Shown: positions 1-10,426 of the stretch, one piece after another
How the letters are laid out: every line of letters starts with the position of its first letter
Position numbering within the stretch: the stretch's first letter is position 1
Source: Pestalotiopsis fici W106-1
Taxonomy: Eukaryota > Ascomycota > Sordariomycetes > Amphisphaeriales > Sporocadaceae
NCBI RefSeq assembly: GCF_000516985.1
Contig: NW_006917094.1
Location: 1,302,001-1,366,000 of the forward strand
Length of the DNA: 64,000 nucleotides
Direction of reading: 5' to 3'
Notes under the pieces: generated by a model
Databases searched by the model: none
Seen by the model: the letters and a program-made list of their open reading frames with translations, nothing else
Told to the model about the DNA's origin: nothing
Made by a program: the position numbers and the translations under genes

Positions 1-1529
1 AGATGGAGGTTGTATTCAGTGGCGATGAAGAACGGCGTGCATATTCTGCTGCATGTGTGTGCCACCTGCATTATAGAGGCATGATTCAGATATAGCCGCT
101 AAAGTCATTCCATGATACATTGTTCTGATTCGTTTATTAGTCTAGAATACCGCTAGAATAGGTATACTACCTATAGATGACAGGTTCGCTCCGTAGTGGC
201 CCAGCGTATGGTGGGTGGGCCGTCATTATACGCAACGTCTATCCACGCTCCCTGTGAAGACTTTCTAGTACATCGGGTGTTCACTTGGATGTTCACAAAA
301 ATGACGCAATAGAATTTGATGAGCTTCTTGTGCTCAAAGCACCGATCTATATCCGAAAATATGATATTATTCATGACTTGAAATATAGATAGTGACCTAA
401 AAAGTCTGATCATGATATAAAGGTACCAAAGCTGATGTCATTGGGTAGTGACATGGATGGCAATAAGCGACCCAGGAGCGAAGTCTTATTCTCTTTTATT
501 AGTCCGAGTATCAGGCCTCGTCCACGCAGCGTCAAAAGCTTGTAAGGACTCTTTGACACGTTGCTGCTCTATGATATTCGCCGAGGAGCCTACATCACCC
601 GAGGCAAGCCTGTCTATGAAATTGTCTGACTTCAGCGCCATGTAGGTCTCCATCATTGGTGAAAGCAATCGCTTTGGTGCAACACTGTTATGGCACGGTG
701 ACAGGCGTCAGTATTACGACAACCCTCTTTGCAGGGGTTTGGTAGGTTCTCATACCTTTTCCAATCCGTCGTCGTGGACGAAATTGACATTTTGGTGGTG
801 GTGGACGACTTCGTACACATGCTGCCCATGTGCGAACAAAAAATGTCCTTATTATATCGGGGTTATGTCGAAGTTCTTCGTTCGAACTTTACACTTGATC
901 ACCTGGCTGAGAGGCTCGATTATGGCAGGTGAATACCTTTGGGTCGCATCAATCATAGTGATACTAACGTCACTTCGATTACGCGGCAATAGCCAATCTA
1001 TATACTACCTCTGGCATTGAACCAGCTATCATGATCTTTTACGGCGTTGCTGCGCAGAGAAAATGGATTGGTGTTATGACCGTTAATGAGTTCTGCGCAG
1101 CAACGCAGAAGTCAGAGATTGACTTCGTTCTAATCTATGTATTTCAGCCCGGTGTAGCATACAGCGTTCGGTCGCTTACAGCCTATCGTTTTGTTACGCG
1201 TGGCTGGTGCAAAATCTCACTGCGGTGGTGTGTTGGGTAATGTACCGCAATATGTTTGGGCGCAGCTGCGCTGAACTTGGTCTGCGACTGCCCCTCCCAC
1301 TTTTCGGGATAGGGTTGAAATTTTGCAACAGATGCAAAATGACTTCCACACTCGCTATTCATATGTGCAAGGCCTTTCTTTCAAGCTTTCTTGTACATCT
1401 CAGGTCTTCGTCCTCGATTGAGCTTCAATTCTCGTTCTGGTTCTTCTATCAACCTGTGCTATCGATCCTTGGCACGAGATCTTGATCCTGGGCTGTCCGC
1501 TAATTTCAGAGCGCTCCGTTGGATACGAC
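1..1529. other. Left-edge gene-free stretch
   Basis: No convincing intact gene is seen. The stretch contains a perfect 15-bp inverted repeat (1044-1106, listed separately). It also holds a short minus-strand open frame at 486-668 whose composition looks protein-like but which I cannot assign. The last part is presumably the promoter and leader of the zinc-finger gene starting at 1530. Confidence 0.5.
1044..1106. repeat. Perfect 15-bp inverted repeat with 33-nt loop
   Basis: The 15 bases at 1044-1058 (starting GCGTTGCTGC) are exactly the reverse complement of those at 1092-1106, with 33 bases between them. The arms would form a stable GC-rich hairpin, or could be the ends of a very short inverted-repeat element. 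No clear target-site duplication is seen next to the arms. Confidence 0.75.
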
Positions 1530-4507
1530 ATGGATTACCAATACTGTGATTCTGGCTACGGCGGTTCGGGATCCAGCACTAACTCGAGTGCCGCACCTTC
1601 AAAAGATGTTTACTACCAAGAGTACCGCTCCCCAACTAGGAGTAAGGCACAATCAACGCAGTTACCAAATAACGACGCTAACAATACCCAGAAGACTACA
1701 AGAAGACAGTCGTATCCCGCGATGGTGTTTCTGTGCATCAGGAGACCGCGAGAGGCTATTCTCAAGCTGAACCACATCCTGACTATAGGGCATCTAGATC
1801 CAACTATTATAATTATCTGACAACGACGCAAGCAGAGATGAAAAAGGTCCCCTATGACACCGGAACTGATAAGGAGAGCCCTGGGCGAATGGGATCTTCA
1901 ATCAAATCTCCGACACCTACTGATGATATGAGCAGCCTTTACGACGCCAACGAGTTCCCAGCAGGCGGTATAAGACCTGGCGCACCTAATAACGGCCAGG
2001 GCGGCGGCAGCAATCACGCTCTGCAAGATAATCAGATGCAAATGATGCTCCTGGAACAGCAAAACAAGAAGCGGCTCATGATGGCTCGACAGGAACAGGA
2101 CAGCATGGGCAGCATGCCTCGAGGTTCATGGTCAGACGCTCCAACGAGCAGAGGTGATCCACAAGAGCCGAGCAATCACGACTTGCCAGTCACAAAAAGT
2201 CCGGATGGTGAACACGAGAGCATCCTAAAGATACAGGAAGACGAGAAGTCCGAATTTCTGGATTCCAAGCATGCCACCGCATCGATCCAACCCCAGACCT
2301 CAATCATGCCAGTTTCTTGGGAAGAGCATAACAGCAGTGATGTCAAAACTTTCCAAACTTCCACTTGTGAGAAATCAGACTCATCAAGTGAGGGATCCCC
2401 AGGTCTTCAGCTCCGAGTAAATTTATCAACTCCAGCCGATGATAGCGATGCCTCTTCTGCCAGCTCGAAGCCCCAGTTCACAAGCGAAGAGTTCTCAGCT
2501 TCCCTGCCCGACCGCGGCGTCGCAACCGTAGGAGATGGTAATCTCTTGCCAACAGACTCGCTCAAAGGTCCCACATCCTTGGACTCTCACGCTGGACGCT
2601 TCGATGGCGGGAAATCAGAGTCCGATTCTACAAAGCTCATCCATGCATCCGAGTCTCAAATTAGCAAATCATGTGAAGCACCTGCTGATGTCTTTACCCA
2701 CAACATTACAACTGCGCCATCACGTCTGCCCGAAGTATTTGCCCCGAGGAATTGGGAATCAGGAAGCAGCTTCACCTTTGGCCACAAATCGGGGAGAAAC
2801 TCCACCTACGCGGACACCACACAGGACATACATCCGACTGCTGCAGAGTTGGGTGATGCTCCACAGAGACCGCTCAACATGTCGCCCTCATCTGTACCAT
2901 CGGACACAAATGCAGAACCTTGGGAGTCTAGCACATTCATGCTAAACATTGATGACTCTCTGAACAGACCAGGCCAGCAAAGTCTTGCAGACAGGCTCAA
3001 TAAACTCGCTATATCTCACGATGGCAAGACTGAAGAGCACTCAAAGGCCGATCAAGTTGAAAATTCAGCAAAAATTCGTGGCTTAGACGATAGAACGTCT
3101 TTGAGCAGTTTCCTGTCATTGGGATTGCCCTCTGAACGTTTAGGGAGACTACAACATGAGATACGAAGACTTACTGAGTCTATTTATCCTCAGTATCAAG
3201 TCCGTGACGGACGCTTCCGAGAACATACGCCCTCCTCTAGTCTCATATCATCCTGTACTTCAACATTGTCCACATCTAGAAACGAAAACAGTCAGGCAGG
3301 CTCTGATCCACGACGATCCCAACGGCCAGAGAAGAAAAGGAGGCTCGATCGCGATCCCGGCGAGGAAAGTGATGAAGAGAAAACAACAGATAACACCTCT
3401 AAGGGAAAGAAGAACGAAGACCGACCCCTTTTCGCCTGCCCTTTCTTCAAATATGACAGATCGAGGTATGGCCACAAGCGCTATTGCTGTGGACCCGGCT
3501 GGCCTGATATGCATAGACTCAAGTAAGGACCAAGGATATACTTATCAAGTCACTGCTAATCAAAACCTCTCATGCAGGGACCATTTGTTCAAGAGACATA
3601 TGAAACCGAAGCACTGTAGTCGTTGCTGGGAGGTATTCCAAGACGAAGCCGCGTTGACCAGTCATCAACGAAGTGATCCTCCATGTGATGTTTCTCCAGA
3701 GGTGCGAATAGACGGCTTGGACGAGTCTCAAGAGAGGAAACTTAGGTCTTCTCGAAAAACTTTCAGCAAGATGGCAGAGTGTGATAAATGGCGAAAGGCA
3801 TACATGATCATTTTCCCCAGCGTGGCCAAGGATGATATACCCTTGCCTTGTACGTGGCGATTGCGCACTCTTGACACTTTAAATTTGGTTAATGCTGACA
3901 CATTTTATAAACAGACTACGTTCCTGAAGATTACCTTGACTTTCCGCTTGGTGAAAGCTCAGAGAAACGTGAAGCGTACCTACGCCAAGTATTACCAAAA
4001 CTCGTCGCAGAGGTTCTGGCGGAACGTCTTGAGGGGATCAATTTGAGCCATGGCGACCTGCAAACGATTTGCGAGGAGACTGTTAATCAAGCACTCAATG
4101 ACCTGCCACGTTTAACACATACACCAGACGATCCACAGAACGGGCTGCAAAACGGACCAGAAACACCTGTCATGCATGCTGTCAGCGAATCTTCAGATTG
4201 TGCGATCAGAGCTGCTCATGAGCAGTCGCAACAGGTGGAGTCATCGATATTCGGCATAGATTCCATCGGTCTCGGAAATGTTTTTGACCCTTTCCCTTGG
4301 GGCCCATTCGATGATCAAAGCATAGAATCGCCGGCCTCAGACTTTCTGTCGAGTAACCCAGGCTGGCATGAAGGTAACCCAGCTTTTGACAGTCTGGGGG
4401 GGAATGATGCTTTGCAGCAGTGTACATGCGCCACAAAGCTGGTATCAGATTCTGGATATGATTCATTGCCTGGTGAGGGACCACAATCCTCGCTGCCTCC
4501 GCGATAG
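1530..4507 (+). CDS. C2H2-type zinc-finger protein, 935 aa
   Basis: Model: exons 1530-1641, 1692-3522, 3578-3849 and 3915-4507; introns of 50, 55 and 65 bp with GT..AG ends, the first with a GCTAAC branch point. Splicing is needed to keep the frame across all three junctions. Residues 1-600 are Ser/Thr/Gln-rich and probably disordered. They include a conserved fungal motif near residues 144-170 (NHALQD, then LLEQQNKKRL). Around residues 615-670 a Cys/His cluster spans the second intron (CPFFKYD, then HLFKRHMKPKHCSRCW, then TSHQRSDPPC). It is the atypical paired C2H2 finger of a large fungus-specific family, followed by the usual KWRKAY..FP segment. It is probably a nuclear or regulatory protein, but no target is known. 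The start was chosen as the first ATG of the Tyr/Gly/Ser-rich N terminus; a longer leader exon cannot be excluded. Confidence 0.8.
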
Positions 4508-5169
4508 GTCATTCGCAATGTTCAAGGGTTCTCAAAGATGAAGAGCGTGCTACGTGTCAAGACCGAGTCCAAACAGAGCATCCCATCTGAAGCTTCTTTG
4601 CGCACCATAAATATTTTTAGACTTTCAGGATTCTGGTTATATCTGTACCGTTACCATGTACCTTTCAGGGGTTAATGCCCAGACCAAACACTACTTCAGT
4701 TGGACTCGAGATCAGAGTCCTTTTTTTTTTTTTTTTTTTTTTTCTCATTTCATATTTGGGGGGCGATGGAAGCTATGTAAATTCATCAAATTTCAAATCT
4801 TTTGCACAGTGATCTACGATGATTCGTAAGATGGTATATCCTCTCTACCACCAAAAGTCCACCCCAAGAAGCTCGCATCATTGCACATGGAAACTTCCCA
4901 GGGAATTGCATTGCTTTGTAATGCTACGTCACGACGAATGTTGTGTCTGGAAATCATTTGTGCCAGTGTGTATCCACGTCGTGTGCGAAACCTACCTGGA
5001 ATTGTAGGACGGCGCAACCAACAGCAAATCTACATCATGAACGATTGACTTGCTTTACGTTGTGAGTCCGACAAGGCGGTATACTTTGTTGCATTGAAAG
5101 GCTATCTATCGTATGAAAAACCTGCATCATTGTGCCATTTGCTAGGGTCCAACCATTTCTCCTTGACCG
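4508..5169. other. Convergent intergenic stretch with 23-base poly-T
   Basis: This lies between the 3' ends of the zinc-finger and HeLo genes and should hold both terminators. A run of 23 T at 4721-4743 is the only distinctive feature. Short open frames here have no protein-like character. Confidence 0.5.
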
Positions 5170-6287
5170 TCATTTGAAAAAATCCATTGCGAACTGATAG
5201 CTTGAATTTCCATTCACTTGCTTGGCCTTTCCTTTTGCCTCGTTCTCATTGTATGTGTGTCTCCCCGAGCGCGAATCCGAATCTACATTCCCATTAAACT
5301 GTTTGGCCTCGATATCGGCGACGCAATGATTGTAGGTGTTGCCGTCCTTGTCCGTGCCACTTTGGTAGGTGCGGTTGTGGCTGGGCGCACCTTGACTGTT
5401 CCGGTGGCCTGAAGAAGTAGATCCGGGTAGACGCACCAGAGCTTGAGAACTAGTCATACGTGACTGCCCCGATGCCTGGCCATGTTGGACAAGAGCCTGA
5501 AAGTTACCACGCTGCTGGTCTGAAGAAGGCCATTGCGACGGGGTGTTGTGGTGCGCACTGGACTTGCTACTGCGACTGCTCATGTCGGAGCCGTAATCAC
5601 GGGTCATGGAGGGTGGATAAGAAGTGTGATGGCTGTTTTGGCGACTCATGTCGGAATCGCTTTCATATGTCGGACTTTGGTAATATTCAAAACTACCTAT
5701 GCATCAAGCGTTAGTTGAGCGGGGAGATGTCGCATGGAGATATACTCACCCGTCTGCAATAGTTTGACGGTAACTTTTTCCAAGTTGGTGATGAAGAAAT
5801 CAAGCTCTGTCAAAAGGCTGTGGAGTTTCTTCTTGTCTTTCAAGGCCCAAGATGCTCGTTGTTTGAAGATGATCAAATACTTGCAGTATTTGCGGCGCAG
5901 TACCTGTGTTTCGCCAGATCCTTTATCAAGTTCGAGGTCCGGTGATGACGATGGGGATTCCTTCATATTATATGACTCATATTTGCGGTTCAAGTTGGCT
6001 GCCTCATCCAAAATCGCGGCAATCCCAATAAGACTCTTGCTTATTGTCCCTCCTTCTTCTGGCCAATGCTTTCGCAACCCTCCATCTTCGTGACCAGGGT
6101 GCGAAACTTGAAGGTCATCCCCCCATTGCCTCAGCCTGATCTTGAGCAGTCCGAGTTTTGTCTCTCCGCGATCTTGGTCGCCCTTGGTATTGCGCGCGTC
6201 TTCGATATACTCGAGGAAGTCGAGGCAGGTCTGGAACAAGCTTGCCAAAGCAATGGTTCCTACGGCCAAGCCAGCCGCCTCCGCCAT
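5170..6287 (-). CDS. HeLo-domain protein with C-terminal HET-s-type amyloid repeats, 354 aa
   Basis: Exon 1 runs 6287-5750 and exon 2 runs 5696-5170, with a 53-bp intron (GTGAGT donor, CTAAC branch point). Residues 1-215 read as a HeLo (prion-inhibition and propagation) domain. The opening 'GLAVGTIALASLFQTCLDF' plus 'LEY' matches the start of Podospora HET-s/HET-S, including the Leu-Phe..Cys..Phe-Glu-Tyr pattern. Residues 216-297 are a Ser/Gln/His-rich linker. Residues 299-317 and 326-344 are two 19-residue pseudo-repeats sharing TYN, an Ala, AKQ and NGN. This is the layout of the HET-s prion-forming domain and of HET-s-related amyloid motifs (HRAM), with a shorter 8-residue linker. In this family the amyloid fold templates HeLo into a membrane-targeting cell-death effector, normally switched by an NLR partner encoded next door. 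No NLR is visible here. The gene is intact and faces away from the DUF6590-like gene. Confidence 0.88.
5203..5259 (-). repeat. Amyloid pseudo-repeat R2 of the HeLo protein
   Basis: This encodes residues 326-344 (HTYN....A...AKQVNGNS), 81 bases from R1 start to start. Ten more residues follow, ending in an aromatic FAMDFFK tail; HET-s also ends in an aromatic loop after R2. Confidence 0.8.
5284..5340 (-). repeat. Amyloid pseudo-repeat R1 of the HeLo protein
   Basis: This encodes residues 299-317 (NTYN....A...AKQFNGNV). It shares 10 of 19 positions with R2, including the AKQ-x-NGN end. In HET-s, each such repeat forms one turn of a beta-solenoid layer. Confidence 0.8.
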
Positions 6288-7127
6288 ATTCGTGCTTATG
6301 GCGTTGTTGTAATGATCCTGTGCTTCTTTTGCATTTACGATCTTGATGACATTTCTAGGGCGCGGCCTTGTTCAAGAATTGCCATCAAGGCGGCAGCAGC
6401 AGCCTTGGGCGCTAAAGTTTCGTAGGAGAGACCAAGTTTTCCATTGCATCTTTGATGATTAGCGTATGCAGTGCCACCTCATAGGTCGTTGGGTCGTCCA
6501 CCAAGTTCGTGGGATGTCCAATGAGATCATGCCAAAGGTTCGGTGAGGCCCATAAAGCAGAAGCGAGAAACCAGCTGCGACACAGGGTAAAGGGAATCAG
6601 GATATCCTTCACTTGGGTGTGAGTCAGTAATTATGGTGATCGCAAAGTATAGCTCAGAGCCGGACCGCACCTGGGAGGATCTGAACGATTGACAATTATA
6701 TAGAGTTGTGTATGAGTCAGAGTCAATGTTCGCAAACACTGATTCCATTCGCATTCGAGAGAGATAGAGAGAGAGGGAAAAAAAAGAAATTAGGAAAGGG
6801 GAAAGGGAAAAGAATTGTTTTTATGCGAGGTCCTCAAGTGAGGGGCAAACACAGCCCACCTGCAGCCGAACCTCCCTAATGAAGGCCTGTCAGCAAATAC
6901 CATACTCGGTGAAAACCCCTGAGGCAGGGATATATGCGATGAGGCTGACTTCAGAGCCCAGGAAGCAAGATGTAAGAAATAGTGCATATCAAGGCAGAGT
7001 TGCCCCCGTGACTCCAGGACTCTGGCCTGTTATTACCCTACCAAACATGAGCAGCGTGGGTATCATATCCAGCATATTGCAATCTCTACAACATTGGGCA
7101 TTTTTCTGACTGTACCGAATCATCAAT
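6288..7127. other. Divergent intergenic stretch between HeLo and DUF6590-like genes
   Basis: This 840-bp stretch is the shared upstream region of two divergent genes. On the minus strand at about 6335-6440 a short frame reads like a coding remnant (APKAAAAALMA then ILEQGRALEMSS), similar in texture to fungal TPR/CHAT proteins. A GA-rich microsatellite-like tract (GAGAGAGATAGAGAGAG) lies near 6756-6776. No intact gene is seen. Confidence 0.45.
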
Positions 7128-8180
7128 ATGAACGGGCAACGTGCCGCCCCTGGTAACTCACATTTCAACTTGTATTTTGGTGACAGCCATCAGGCCGTAG
7201 GTGGTGGCCATTTCTATAACAGAAATGTCGCAGGTGGTGATGGAGACGTAAGAACGGTGAACAGAAATATCGGTAGGCATATTTCCATATTGTCGATATT
7301 GCAATTCCGGCGTCTTCAAGGCCGTTTTCAACCACTAAAAGAATATGCAGTAAAACCTCCAAATGAAGCAGTACCACATGGCCAACGCACTCGAACGTCG
7401 GAAGAAACTTTTGGGACAGCGTCTTTCGGACTCGGTATTTCTAATACAATGTCACCCGCCGATACGTATGCCTCGCCGCCAGAATCGCTTATCGACACGG
7501 GATTTGCCGATAACAGGACGAGCTTACACTTACCCGTCGACCTGAGGAGACATTCTCGAGGCCGCAGTCGTAGTGTAACTTCATTCGGTCCAGAACATTA
7601 CCCGGAGGAGACACAAGTCACCCTGGATTCCCTGCCGGATTACGAGTTCCAGCGGAGGGCAACCGGTCGATGGTATGGATACGGAAAGGTTTTCGAGATT
7701 TCCGGCCAGCATGAAGACAAGACTATTGCCAACCGTTGTATGGTAGTGGTGGGCCGAGCTAGGGACCTGGTTTGTCTGCCTCTTTGCCGGTATCGAGACA
7801 TTACATTTCGAGATACAGATTTCTTACGCAGCCGGCTCCGACTGCGGAGCAAAGGCGTAAAGGCGTTGAAGCAGCAGCCATGTCCAACACACACGATTGA
7901 AATAGAAGTATCAGGAGGCCGAAGAATCCATGACGACATATACATCAACTGCGAGCGCCCATACACGATACACCATCAACATTTGGAGGTTGCATATGTT
8001 GGGGACTTGACACAAGAGGCTGTGGACACCTTGAGCAAAATGTATCTGCAAACACAACAAGGTATGTTGAAACCTAGCGAGCCCAAGCCAATACTGAGGG
8101 CTATCTGGGATTTCATATCGCACCCGTTTGGACTTGTGATTGGACGACATCATGGGAAGTCGGATCGCGCTCCTGTGTAG
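7128..8180 (+). CDS. DUF6590-like protein with Gly/Asn/His-rich N terminus, 350 aa
   Basis: This is a single open frame from ATG 7128. Residues 180-320 match the DUF6590 pattern of fungal proteins: a GYGKVFEI strand, then CMVVVGRARDLVCLPLCRY, and a last block reading YINCERPYTIHHQHLEVAYVG. The function of DUF6590 is unknown. Residues 8-48 are rich in Gly, Asn and aromatic residues (NSHFNLYFGD, GGGHFYNRNVAGGDGD) and look like a prion-like or amyloid-signalling tail. The gene is divergent from the HeLo gene, about 840 bp apart. A 78-bp stretch at 7273-7350 has intron-like ends (GTAGGC..ATGCAG) and keeps the frame if spliced, so residues 49-74 may not be in the mature protein. Confidence 0.7.
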   Translation: MNGQRAAPGNSHFNLYFGDSHQAVGGGHFYNRNVAGGDGDVRTVNRNIGRHISILSILQFRRLQGRFQPLKEYAVKPPNEAVPHGQRTRTSEETFGTASFGLGISNTMSPADTYASPPESLIDTGFADNRTSLHLPVDLRRHSRGRSRSVTSFGPEHYPEETQVTLDSLPDYEFQRRATGRWYGYGKVFEISGQHEDKTIANRCMVVVGRARDLVCLPLCRYRDITFRDTDFLRSRLRLRSKGVKALKQQPCPTHTIEIEVSGGRRIHDDIYINCERPYTIHHQHLEVAYVGDLTQEAVDTLSKMYLQTQQGMLKPSEPKPILRAIWDFISHPFGLVIGRHHGKSDRAPV

Positions 8181-10426
8181 TATAGCTATTACTGTGTCAG
8201 TACAGTATGATTCCAAGTCCATAAGAATGAGATCAAATCCATCGATCGTCAACTGAACTAATGTGTCACGAGGAAGTAATGTGATTTATGATAGGTATCA
8301 TTATTGGGCTCAGAGTGGTTTGTTGGTCAGATCAGGGTGGAGTGTAATGATGATCTTCCTGCCAGAGTATTGTTGTCGAACTTGGAGGCAATCAGCACCT
8401 TGGCGGGGATATTCTGTCCAAGCCTTCGTATACAGATACCTGTGCTCGTTTCGGAAGATGCGGACAAGTCTGAGAGACATGACATATCCAGACAGACTGA
8501 TCGTCCAAGCGTCACCGCTGGGCTGGGAGCATCGTGTTGCTTGCTAGCGCGTGTAGCTGAGTCTGGCCGCTGAACATTGCCATAGCGCTATATTTCGATC
8601 TCACGTCTACCGCAGAGCTGTACGTGAGAAATGGCGGGTATGTACGTGATCGAGATCATGGACCACGTGCAGTTTCAAGAACTCAGATGTGGACGACTCG
8701 AGTCTTTCAAATTATCATGATTTAGAGGAGGATATCCGAAGTCCGAGTTTCGCGGCTGTCGGCGAAGGTTGAGGGAGGGGATTCCAAAAGCTACTCGGGG
8801 TCTTATCTCATGCAGACGATTGAGTCTACTGAACTTTCCCTTCCCGTGCCCCCATGAAAGTGTATGGCTACTCGGACCTGGCGATCATTGGATCCTCATC
8901 GGAACAATGGGAGGAAGGCTGAGTGGAGGACTTTCTTGATTCTTGGCAAGGCTGGGTATTCTGCTCGGCACGGCAGATAGCCATTGTCTACGTACTTGGA
9001 TGGCAGGAGGTGAATCATGAGTCGTACATGAGAATATGAAAGACGACATCCGATGGACGGGATGTGTATCAAAGGTAATCGTGATGAGGTACGGTGGCTG
9101 TGATGGTGATGGTGTATGGCTCACCTGAGTTATCTCCCAGCATCACCAGAATCTACCTACCTTGGTAAATCGACTTACAATGGCGTAGGAGTAACTTGTA
9201 AGCATCTGGGCTGGGAGGACAGAAAAAGTGGGCTGTCCTACGTCAGGATCTGGGGATTTGAAGCAGAGAACTGAATCATGCATCTGGCTGGACGCGCACG
9301 CACTTTCTCTTCGAGTCTCGCAATGTTTCTTTTCTCATGCTGATCTAAATTTGCGTTTCCCTTGCCCCTTCGCCAGGGTCCAAGTGCTCAAAGTGAGTCG
9401 CACAATGCAGAAGCGGCTGCGTCCGCGGGTGACGTCCGTGAGCCTCCCCCCCGGAAGTCCCTGAGAGTTGGGACAGTCTGTGTTTGGCTCATCGGCGCAT
9501 TGGTACGCTGCTAATAAGATCAACCCACCCGACTGCACTTAGTTAGCGGCCGGGAGGAACAATTAAATCGATTGATGCCACGGCAACTTAACAAGTATCG
9601 GAAAAGTTGGGATGGATTGACCTGGTTGGTGGAGAGAGGTTCTTGAGGGTCGTCAATGCCCAACCAATTTGAGGCGGACAGCTCAAAGCCAACCCGTAGT
9701 TCTGTTGCCACGTGAGATGGTGACTCTTTTCAAATGAACGAGGCACTTCCCAACTTCCCATGAAGCCAAGCGAGCGAAGAAAAAATGGAAGAGTCCACAA
9801 GCACTATGGAGAGGTGGTTGGGTGACTTGCCAACGACGCAAATTCCCCACGCCTAACAGGTACCCAGGGCCCCTAAAGGGTAAAGCTTGCCAAGCCAGTG
9901 CAAGCTTGGCCAATATAACCCTGTCACCATACAAGGTTTGTTTACTGAGACCCCCCATGGCAACCACACCAAAACATCCCACTGATGCTGCCACTTTTGC
10001 TTTCCAGGGGACCTTTTTCTCACATTGCGAACGCCTCCGACGCGACAAGCAAAACCCGGACTCGGTTTTGATTGCCTGCAGCCCTGTCTGTCCAAATCGC
10101 TCCAATTTCTCGACCTTCTACGTAAGGTTGTTCCCTTGCTCCCGGGATACTGCCTTTTTTCTCTTGACTCAGGGATCCAATATTTCTGGATACATTTTAC
10201 ATGCCTTCTTGCATTTTGCGTGGCCAGGAACCAACGGTTTTCTTTCCGGCTTGCGTCTCCCAGCCGCATGTCGCCGCCCCGTATATGGAATAGAAGGAAT
10301 CTCCCGATGCTTGCTTTTTATTCTTCTAGACTTGACCGCCATTCCTTTTGCGACCGACGAGAGACGGTCTCTTAAACCATCTCTGCCTTGGATGCCAACA
10401 GCTACGCGCGTGCGCTTATCTTGGCC
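8181..10426. other. 2.2-kb gene-free stretch
   Basis: Only short overlapping open frames occur on both strands, without recognisable domains or splice continuity. The right-hand several hundred bases are pyrimidine-rich and are probably the promoter and leader of the TinA-like gene, which begins after an in-frame stop at 10373. Confidence 0.5.

Noticed and set aside
9683..10105. Minus-strand open frame of 140 codons
   Set aside because: No domain, no splice continuity, overlaps other equally long frames on the opposite strand in a promoter-like region.
10388..10426. TTG-initiated extension of the TinA-like gene
   Set aside because: A fungal start would need ATG; an in-frame stop lies just upstream, so ATG 10427 was used.
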